Positions 6,946 through 12,734 of a DNA stretch of 12,734 nt are shown here, in pieces. The DNA is taken from positions 1 through 12,734 of the forward strand of contig JBGUMF010000094.1 of the NCBI GenBank assembly GCA_045116675.1, written 5' to 3'. The DNA comes from F23-D06 sp045116675. Its GTDB lineage: Bacteria > Bacteroidota > Bacteroidia > Bacteroidales > WCHB1-69. A model generated the notes under the pieces. That model had not been told where the DNA came from and searched no databases. It was given only the letters and a program-made list of their open reading frames with translations. Positions within the stretch are counted from its first letter, which is position 1, and each line of letters begins with the position of its first letter. Both the position numbers and the translations under genes were made by a program.

Positions 6946-7800
6946 ATGAATTTAGAAGGAAGAAGAGAAAGTACCAACGTTGACGACAGACGAGGAAAAC
7001 GTGTCGTGGCCGGTGCCGGCATGGGCATTGGCGGTATCATCATCATGGGCATCATCGCCCTGATGATGGGCAAGAACCCCGTCGAGGTAATCCAAAACAT
7101 GGGCGCCACCCAGCAGACGACGGAGACCAACTACACGCCTTCTGCGGAAGAGGAAGAACTGGCCACATTCGCCAAGAAGATTCTGGCCGGCACGGAAGAC
7201 GTGTGGACGGCAGAGTTCAAGAAGATGGGAAAACAATACATTCCCCCGAAGCTGGTGCTCTTCAGCGGCGCCGTTCAGTCGGGCTGCGGCGGGGCCACCT
7301 CCTCCACGGGTCCCTTCTACTGCTCCGCCGACCAGACCGTCTATATCGACCTCTCATTCTTCAGCAGCATGAAGAAGCAGTTCGGCACGGCTGGCGACTT
7401 CGCCTACGCATACGTCATCGCCCATGAGGTGGGCCATCATGTCCAGTACCTGCTGGGCACGTTGAACCAGGCGCACCAGCAGATGAGCCGCGTGAGCAAG
7501 ACCGAGAGCAACCAGATCAGCGTGCGGCTGGAGCTGCAGGCCGACTTCTATGCCGGTGTGTGGGCACATCAGGACAACGCGATGTTCAACTCGCTGGAAG
7601 AAGGCGATGTGGACGAGGGCTTGGCCATTGCCGCCCGCATCGGCGACGACTACCTGCAGAAGCAGGCCCAGGGTTACGCTGTGCCGGAATCCTTCAACCA
7701 CGGAACCTCCGCCCAGCGTTCCAAATGGCTGAAGAAGGGCATCAGCACGGGCGATGTGCGCCAGGGCGACACCTTCTCCCCGGCCTACAACCAGCTTTAA
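6946..7800 (+). CDS. ypfJ: Membrane-anchored neutral zinc metallopeptidase, YpfJ/Zn_peptidase family
   Basis: This 284-residue protein has the family layout throughout. A basic N-terminus (NLEGRRESTNVDDRRGKR) is followed by a Gly/Ile-rich membrane helix (about residues 20-42), a linker and the peptidase domain. HEVGHH gives the zinc ligands His160 and His164 and the catalytic Glu161, and ELQADFYAGVW (196-206) supplies the probable third ligand, Glu196. The segment C114-GG...FYC126 followed by DQTVYIDLSFF is also characteristic. The C-terminal part, with SFNHGTSAQR, matches the end of the family. The expected topology is a short cytosolic N-terminus with the enzyme outside the inner membrane. 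The physiological substrate of this widespread family is not established. A -7 element lies just upstream, and the next gene starts 26 bp after the stop with no terminator, which suggests co-transcription. Confidence 0.93.
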   Translation: MNLEGRRESTNVDDRRGKRVVAGAGMGIGGIIIMGIIALMMGKNPVEVIQNMGATQQTTETNYTPSAEEEELATFAKKILAGTEDVWTAEFKKMGKQYIPPKLVLFSGAVQSGCGGATSSTGPFYCSADQTVYIDLSFFSSMKKQFGTAGDFAYAYVIAHEVGHHVQYLLGTLNQAHQQMSRVSKTESNQISVRLELQADFYAGVWAHQDNAMFNSLEEGDVDEGLAIAARIGDDYLQKQAQGYAVPESFNHGTSAQRSKWLKKGISTGDVRQGDTFSPAYNQL

Positions 7801-7826
7801 CAGAGTTCCATATTTGAGCAGCGGGT

Positions 7827-9269
7827 ATGATTCAGGTCAACGCCAAAGTCCATGACAAGTTCTCCGTCGAGTTCAAGATCGGATTTCGGGGTACGGAGGA
7901 TGCCGCGGCCAACGATTTTGCCATCAACACCTGGATATTCATCCCCAACAGCTTGAACATCAACGCATCCACCTACGGCAAAGAGCTGTTCTATCGGGAT
8001 GTAAAGTCGAACATACGGCTAATCACTCCCGTCTTCACCCTCGCCGATTTGGCGGACAGGAAATCTCTTCCTTATGACAACCTACGGAAATCCCTGGACC
8101 GATACCTCCGGGAGCCCAGCACCTTCTCGTTGCGGGAGTTCGAGTTCCACGTCAAGATGTTCGCCTCCATCTGCAAAAGTGCGCTGCGCGAGGCCGTCCG
8201 CGACATCAATGGCATCAAGGAGATTCCGGATAAGCAGAAGGCCCTGATTCTTTTCTGCGAGCGCATCCGGGCCATCACCGCCGAATACCGGGCGCTGGCC
8301 AACCGTTTTGACGGCAACAACCCGTCGGCGCACAACATCTTCCGTCATGGGGACGAGTTTCTCAGCCACATCATCAACATCCAGACGGTGAAGCTCTACC
8401 TGAGCATCGACCCGAATCATTACAAAGCGGAAGAACAGCAACTTATCCGTTTGATTCAAGACGAACACGAATACAAAGCCGCCCAGGGGTACAGTCGTGC
8501 GGACAGGAGTTTGGAGTCCAACGACCAGCTGATATACCAGCACAGCCTGCTCAAGAAGTACGTCGAGAGCGTGCTCTACCTCAAAGTCAACAGCTCGCCG
8601 GACGGCAACGCCGTCAAGCAGGTCACTTTCGGTTTCGCCGCCGGCATCGCCATGGTAATCTCCACCCTCATCGCCCTACCCTTCCAGCGCTATCTTGGAA
8701 GCTCGCCGTTCATCATCTTCATCGTGCTGGTCATCGCCTATATGTTCAAGGACCGCATCAAGGAGATTGTGCGCAACCGGTTCGCCTACAAGCTCAAGAA
8801 GAAATACTTCGATATGAAGAGCATGCTAGACTTCCGGGGACAGCATATCGGCTGGATCAAGGAGGGGGTGGACTTCATCAACGATGCCAAAACGCCCGAG
8901 GAGGTGCTCCGTCTGCGCAACCGGTCGCCATTGGAGGCCGACAACAACCTCTTCGAGGAGAGGACGCTCCTGTACCGCAAGCACGTACACATCGACACGA
9001 GCGTGCTGCGCGACCAGAAGGAGTACCCACTCACCGGCATCAACGACATCATGCGGTTCCACATCCAGCATTACACATCGAAGATGGACGATCCAGATGT
9101 GCGCATCGAGCAGATGGAACCCGACGGCCGCATCCAGTTCACCGACGCATATCGCATTTACCCGCTGTACATCATCATGCGTTTTGATTTTGAAGGCAAC
9201 ACCGAATATTATGCCTTCCGTATCATCGCCAACCGCAACGGGATTCTCCGCTGCGAAGAGATGGGATAG
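7827..9269 (+). CDS. Unknown 480-aa protein with a central membrane hairpin
   Basis: I do not recognise a family. The first ~125 residues form a globular region with NDFAINTWIFIPNSLNIN and KELFYRDVKSNIRLITP. Residues about 125-265 are mostly charged helices. Two hydrophobic segments follow with a short turn between them: GFAAGIAMVISTLIALPF (269-286) and PFIIFIVLVIAYMF (294-307). The basic sequence KDRIKEIVRNRFAYKLKKKY follows directly, so both large domains probably face the cytosol. The C-terminal domain (about 320-480) is rich in paired charges and ends in beta-like strands, with YPLYIIMRFDFEG and YYAFRIIANRNGILRCEEMG. There is no signal peptide. Codon use and GC content match its neighbours, so it looks like a resident gene. 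It lies 26 bp after the metallopeptidase stop and probably shares its transcript. Confidence 0.85.
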   Translation: MIQVNAKVHDKFSVEFKIGFRGTEDAAANDFAINTWIFIPNSLNINASTYGKELFYRDVKSNIRLITPVFTLADLADRKSLPYDNLRKSLDRYLREPSTFSLREFEFHVKMFASICKSALREAVRDINGIKEIPDKQKALILFCERIRAITAEYRALANRFDGNNPSAHNIFRHGDEFLSHIINIQTVKLYLSIDPNHYKAEEQQLIRLIQDEHEYKAAQGYSRADRSLESNDQLIYQHSLLKKYVESVLYLKVNSSPDGNAVKQVTFGFAAGIAMVISTLIALPFQRYLGSSPFIIFIVLVIAYMFKDRIKEIVRNRFAYKLKKKYFDMKSMLDFRGQHIGWIKEGVDFINDAKTPEEVLRLRNRSPLEADNNLFEERTLLYRKHVHIDTSVLRDQKEYPLTGINDIMRFHIQHYTSKMDDPDVRIEQMEPDGRIQFTDAYRIYPLYIIMRFDFEGNTEYYAFRIIANRNGILRCEEMG

Positions 9270-9306
9270 TTTATACTGTGAACTGAATATTGTGTTTCAT
9301 CAGATT

Positions 9307-9347
9307 TCAGAAAAGAGAGTTGGGAACCATTTTTTCGTTTTTTCTGA
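9307..9347. repeat. Inverted repeat between the membrane protein and the ATPase
   Basis: TCAGAAAA (9307-9314) is the exact complement of TTTTCTGA (9340-9347), separated by 25 nt. An overlapping ATCAGA/TCTGAT pair (9299-9304 and 9343-9348) is also present. It could be a weak AT-rich hairpin ending the preceding transcript, but no T run follows the second arm. Confidence 0.3.
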
Positions 9348-9353
9348 TTAGGA

Positions 9354-9371
9354 TTATCCTGTTTAGGATAA
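9354..9371. promoter_or_regulatory. Perfect inverted repeat in the ATPase promoter (candidate operator)
   Basis: TTATCCT-GTTT-AGGATAA is a 7-bp perfect inverted repeat with a 4-nt centre. It overlaps a second small palindrome, AGGAT-T-ATCCT (9350-9360), so the AGGAT core occurs three times counting both strands. It ends 6 bp before the -7 element at 9378, inside the promoter, where a bound protein would block RNA polymerase. The regulator is unknown. Confidence 0.45.
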
Positions 9372-9377
9372 AATTTG

Positions 9378-9385
9378 TATTTTTG
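9378..9385 (+). promoter_or_regulatory. Bacteroidota-type -7 promoter element for the ATPase gene
   Basis: TATTTTTG followed by CA matches TAnnTTTG. The ATG at 9412 is 26 bp downstream. The sequence at -33 spacing is taken up by the AGGAT palindromes rather than a clear TTG. Confidence 0.65.
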
Positions 9386-9411
9386 CATTCAAATTACTAA
9401 GAATCAAAATT

Positions 9412-10533
9412 ATGGATAATCCATTCGTCACAAAAGGTTATGCTGGTCCAGAATATTTCTGCGACCGTGAGAAAGAGACAGAACAACTGGTCGAACTGGT
9501 GACTAATGACAACAACATCGCCCTCATCTCGCCCCGAAGGGTTGGTAAAACAGATTTGATCTACCATTTATTTCATCAACCGGAAATCAACGGACGCTAT
9601 CACACCTTTCATATTGACATTTATGCGACAAGCTCACTCCGTGACTTCGTCAACGTATTTGGCCGGGCAATTCTAAACGAACTCAAACCCAAAGGTAAAC
9701 TCCTCTGGGAGTCGTTCTTGAACACCCTTCGTTCCATTCGCAGCGAGATTTCTTTTGACATCAACAATAATCCATCCTGGAGTATCGGGTTGGGCGATAT
9801 CGAAAACCCGTCCGTTACTCTTGATGAGATTTTTCAATATCTACGCGAGGCAGACAAACCTTGTTTGGTGGCCATCGACGAATTCCAACAAATAACACGT
9901 TATTCTGACGCTTCCAACGTGGAAGCATTGTTGCGCACACACATTCAAAGATGTTCGAATGCCACTTTCATATTTGCCGGAAGCAAACGGCATTTGATGG
10001 GGGAGATTTTCACATCCCCCTCACGTCCATTCTATCAGTCCGTACTGATTGTTAATCTGAAGCCCATCTCAGAAGAAAAATATGGGGAATTTGCCCGTAT
10101 GCAATTTGAAAAACACGGGAAAACCATTGACATTGAAGCTGTTTCTGTCGTCTATAGACGTTTCGACGCCGTCACTTCCTGTATGCAACGTGTCCTGAAC
10201 GTGCTGTTTCTCAAGACCCCGCCCCAAGGACACTGTTCCCCTGATATGGTTGATAGTGCCATCCAGTACATTTTGGAACTGTTCTCCGAGACATTCGCCG
10301 ATTTGCTGGATAAAATTCCTGAAAAACAACGTGAAGTCCTTCTTGCTATCGCTCAAGAGGGCAAAGCAACCGGAATAACAGGGCATCCATTCCTCAAGCG
10401 CCATCATCTACAGACGGCAAGTGTGGTGTCATCCGCTGTGCGCAGTCTATTGGAAAAAGATCTCATCACACAGGAAAAATCCGTCTATATGGTTTACGAC
10501 CCATTTTTCGGATTGTGGCTAAAAGATTTATAA
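9412..10533 (+). CDS. ATPase_2-type (archaeal-like) P-loop ATPase with winged-helix-like C-terminus
   Basis: This 373-residue protein opens with NPFVTKGYAGPEYFCDRE, the usual F-x-DRE lead-in of this family. Walker A is SPRRVGKT (40-47) and Walker B is CLVAIDEF (151-158), with Asp156-Glu157. FAGSKRHLM (188-196) is the sensor-1 region. The last ~70 residues (KIPEKQREVLLAIAQEG to FFGLWLKDL) look like a winged helix, including the family's YMVYDPFFGLWL ending. These STAND-like ATPases are abundant in Bacteroidota and archaea. Their role is mostly unknown: signalling, regulation or defence have been suggested, but nothing nearby supports a particular one. It appears to be its own unit, with a -7 element and inverted repeat upstream. 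Its GC looks lower than the neighbours: three 60-nt lines counted by hand gave 22, 30 and 30 G/C, against 28 and 39 for two lines of mfd. Transfer is possible but not shown. Confidence 0.9.
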   Translation: MDNPFVTKGYAGPEYFCDREKETEQLVELVTNDNNIALISPRRVGKTDLIYHLFHQPEINGRYHTFHIDIYATSSLRDFVNVFGRAILNELKPKGKLLWESFLNTLRSIRSEISFDINNNPSWSIGLGDIENPSVTLDEIFQYLREADKPCLVAIDEFQQITRYSDASNVEALLRTHIQRCSNATFIFAGSKRHLMGEIFTSPSRPFYQSVLIVNLKPISEEKYGEFARMQFEKHGKTIDIEAVSVVYRRFDAVTSCMQRVLNVLFLKTPPQGHCSPDMVDSAIQYILELFSETFADLLDKIPEKQREVLLAIAQEGKATGITGHPFLKRHHLQTASVVSSAVRSLLEKDLITQEKSVYMVYDPFFGLWLKDL

Positions 10534-10568
10534 TGTAATTACAGAGAAACACACTGAGCCTTACAACA

Positions 10569-12734
10569 ATGACTATCGACCAACTACAGAATACTTTCTG
10601 CCAAGCGGAAATCCAGCGCATCCTTCCGATGCTTGCCGGCGGGAGCAGTTCGCCTAAAGTCCTGTCGCTGAACGGACTTGTAGGGTCGGCCTACCCCATG
10701 CTGGCGGCCAAGGTGACGGACGAAAGCGCTGCGCCGCACCTCTTCATCCTCTCTTCCAAAGAACGGGCGGCCTTCTTCTTCAACGACCTTGAAAAACTGC
10801 TCGACGACCGCAACAAACCCTTGACTAACAAGCGGGTACATTACCTGCCATCCTCTTTCAAGCGCGCCCACACCACCGACGAGCTGGACAACTCCAACGT
10901 CAAGCTGCGGTCCGAGATCGTCAACAAGCTGACCCGCCAGCCCGACAGTCCGTGCGTGATCGTCACCTACCCCGAGGCCCTCGCCGAAAAGGTTGTCACC
11001 CAGCAGTTTGTCAGCCAGAACTCCTTCATCATCAAGCGGGACAGCGAGATTCCCACCGACATCTTTCTGGATTTCCTCTACGAGTTTGAATATCTGCAGG
11101 AGGATTTTGTCTTCGAACCGGGGCAGTTCGCGTGGCGCGGCAGCATCTTCGACATCTTCTCCTTCTCCGAAGAATATCCATATCGTATCGAACTGGATGG
11201 CGACCGTGTGGAATCCATCCGCTATTTCAACCCCGAGACCCAGCTCTCCATCCGCGAGGAAGAAGAGATTCACATCATGCCCAAAATCGTCTCCCTCGAC
11301 AAGGAAGAACAACGGATCTCCATGCTGGATTTCCTGCCCAAAGACACGCTTTTCTGGACCGACAACCCCAAAGATATCGGATCCCAGATCGGGGCGCTCT
11401 TCAAAAACGTGGAGAACGAGTTTTCCCTTCAAGATTCTGGAACTGAGAGCACTAACACGCACCGTGCCGAGGAGTTTTTCATCCGCAAACACGACTACGA
11501 CAGTGCCCTTGCCTTACATACACGTTGCCTAATCAACACTTCGGGCACCGATGCGGCAGATCTGACATTGGACTTTGGTATGAAGCCGCAGAACAACTTC
11601 GGGCGCAGTTTCGACTATCTGTTATTGGAATGGATTGACAACCTTGAAAAAGGCATCCAGACGGTCTTCCTGGCCGAAAACCAGTCGCAGTTGGACCGTT
11701 TGTTCAAAATCATGGTCGATTTGTTGGGCAAATACAACCGACATAACGACACCCGATACACTATCGAGGCCCTCTACCATCCCATCCGGCAGATCCTGCA
11801 CGAGGGATTCCGGGACGAACGGCACAAACTGGCGGTTTACACCGACCACCAGTTCATGGAGAAACACGAGCGGGTAGTCATCCGCGACCGTTATAAAAAG
11901 AGCGAGGCTTTCACGCTGCGCGAGATTTACGACCTGCAACCCGGCGACTTCGTGGTCCACATCGATTACGGCATCGGGGTTTATCAAGGCTTGGAGAAGA
12001 CTGAGATCAACGGCAAGGAGCAGGAGGTCATCAAGCTGAGCTACAAGGACGGCGACATCCTGTACGTGAGCATCCACTCGTTGCACAAAATCACCAAATA
12101 TATCGGCAAGGAGGGTACCGCACCCACGCTGCACCGCATCGGGTCAGGCACATGGGACAAGGTCAAGGAGCGTACCAAGAAGCGTATCAAGGAGTTGGCC
12201 ATCGACCTCATCAAGCTCTACGCCGCGCGCAAGGCCCGCAAGGGATTCGCCTACTCGCCCGACAACTACATGCAGACCGAGTTGGAGGCATCCTTCATCT
12301 ACGAGGACACACCGGACCAGATCAAGACCTTGGCGGACGTGAAAAACGACATGGAGAACGCGCACCCCATGGACCGCCTCATCTGCGGCGATGTGGGCTT
12401 CGGCAAGACAGAGATCGCCATCCGTGCCGCCTTCAAGGCCGTGTGCGACAACAAGCAGGTGGCCGTGCTCGTGCCCACCACCGTGCTCGCGCTGCAACAC
12501 TACACCACCTTCCGCGACCGCCTCTGCGACATGCCCTGCCGCGTGGAATATGTGAACCGTTTCAAAAGCAACAAACAGATCAAGGAGACCTTAGCGCTCC
12601 TCAAAGAGGGTAAAATCGACATCCTCATCGGCACGCACCGGCTACTGAGCAAAGATGTGGTTTTCAAAGACTTGGGATTACTGATCATCGATGAGGAGCA
12701 GAAGTTCGGCGTGGCCGCCAAGGAGAAGCTGCGC
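10569..12734 (+). CDS. mfd: Transcription-repair coupling factor Mfd (3' end missing)
   Basis: The ATG at 10569 opens a frame with no stop for 722 codons to the window edge. Mfd is a DNA translocase that removes stalled RNA polymerase from damaged DNA and recruits UvrA for nucleotide excision repair. The N-terminal part has the UvrB-like homology region, with GQFAWRGSIFDIF (185-197) and RIELDGDRVESIRYF. The RNA-polymerase-interacting domain starts near residue 455, with LQPGDFVVHIDYGIGVYQGL. A relay-helix region with TKKRIKELAIDLIKLYAARK follows. The translocase module has Walker A GDVGFGKT (607-614), VPTTVLALQHY and DEEQKFGV (708-715). Mfd is usually 1,100-1,150 residues, so the rest of the translocase and the C-terminal UvrA-masking domain lie beyond the window. 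The gene starts 35 bp after the ATPase stop with no -7 element in the gap, so it may depend partly on read-through or on a promoter inside the ATPase gene. Confidence 0.97.
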   Translation, partial: MTIDQLQNTFCQAEIQRILPMLAGGSSSPKVLSLNGLVGSAYPMLAAKVTDESAAPHLFILSSKERAAFFFNDLEKLLDDRNKPLTNKRVHYLPSSFKRAHTTDELDNSNVKLRSEIVNKLTRQPDSPCVIVTYPEALAEKVVTQQFVSQNSFIIKRDSEIPTDIFLDFLYEFEYLQEDFVFEPGQFAWRGSIFDIFSFSEEYPYRIELDGDRVESIRYFNPETQLSIREEEEIHIMPKIVSLDKEEQRISMLDFLPKDTLFWTDNPKDIGSQIGALFKNVENEFSLQDSGTESTNTHRAEEFFIRKHDYDSALALHTRCLINTSGTDAADLTLDFGMKPQNNFGRSFDYLLLEWIDNLEKGIQTVFLAENQSQLDRLFKIMVDLLGKYNRHNDTRYTIEALYHPIRQILHEGFRDERHKLAVYTDHQFMEKHERVVIRDRYKKSEAFTLREIYDLQPGDFVVHIDYGIGVYQGLEKTEINGKEQEVIKLSYKDGDILYVSIHSLHKITKYIGKEGTAPTLHRIGSGTWDKVKERTKKRIKELAIDLIKLYAARKARKGFAYSPDNYMQTELEASFIYEDTPDQIKTLADVKNDMENAHPMDRLICGDVGFGKTEIAIRAAFKAVCDNKQVAVLVPTTVLALQHYTTFRDRLCDMPCRVEYVNRFKSNKQIKETLALLKEGKIDILIGTHRLLSKDVVFKDLGLLIIDEEQKFGVAAKEKLR

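Noticed and set aside
9307..9347. Strong intrinsic terminator after the 480-aa membrane protein gene
   Set aside because: The arms are AT-rich, the loop is 25 nt and no T run follows the second arm, so it is listed only as a low-confidence inverted repeat.
9412..10533. Anti-phage defence system built around the ATPase
   Set aside because: No nuclease, reverse transcriptase, toxin, protease or other effector gene is next to it, and the ATPase has no fused effector domain. A single ATPase_2 gene is not enough to call a defence system.
10584..11492. Minus-strand open frame of 302 codons
   Set aside because: It is entirely antisense to the N-terminal part of mfd, whose plus-strand frame is continuous and clearly homologous to Mfd.
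1..12734. tRNA, rRNA, CRISPR array, insertion sequence or riboswitch
   Set aside because: No cloverleaf-like segment, regularly spaced repeat array, transposase motif or long structured leader was seen. The intergenic gaps are short and explained by promoters and hairpins.

Overview
The window comes from a Bacteroidota genome, most likely the order Bacteroidales. Four intergenic regions carry the Bacteroidota -7 promoter element (TAnnTTTG). Start codons lack strong purine-rich ribosome binding sites. The genes encode families typical of the phylum: a FISUMP-domain surface protein, a type IX secretion (T9SS) sorting-domain protein, signal peptides ending in A-Q or G-Q, and Bacteroidota-style acyltransferase and Mfd proteins. 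The species cannot be named from the sequence. All recognised genes are on the + strand. No RNA gene, insertion sequence, CRISPR array or integrase was seen, and no gap between genes exceeds 300 bases.

Bases 1-2480 are a surface-protein region. It starts with the 3' part of a large modular protein: tail-fibre-like 14-residue repeats, a Gln-rich coiled coil, a fibronectin-like domain, a CUB-like domain and a C-terminal FISUMP domain. A terminator separates it from a small exported protein with a T9SS type A sorting domain, which has its own promoter and a very clear terminator.

Bases 2520-6910 hold a small cytosolic protein of unknown function, then four tightly packed genes: a secreted protein of unknown function, an exported alpha/beta hydrolase that overlaps it by one base, a PaaK-type acyl/aryl-CoA ligase and a PlsC/PlsB-like acyltransferase. 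The last three genes are 9 bp or less apart. They form a plausible acyl-group activation, transfer and removal set, although no substrate can be read from the sequence.

Bases 6910-9270 hold a two-gene unit: a membrane-anchored YpfJ-type neutral zinc metallopeptidase and a 480-residue protein with a central membrane hairpin that matches no family I know. Bases 9270-10533 carry a single-gene ATPase_2-type P-loop ATPase with a winged-helix-like C-terminus. Its promoter contains a perfect inverted repeat, and its base composition looks lower in GC than its neighbours. The window ends inside mfd, the transcription-repair coupling factor, with 722 codons present and about the last third missing.

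The content is mostly ordinary chromosomal Bacteroidales sequence. The parts most worth a second look are the esterase-ligase-acyltransferase operon, the unknown hairpin membrane protein paired with a metallopeptidase, the palindrome-controlled ATPase, and the domain mosaic of the first gene. I found no convincing complete novel defence or mobile system.
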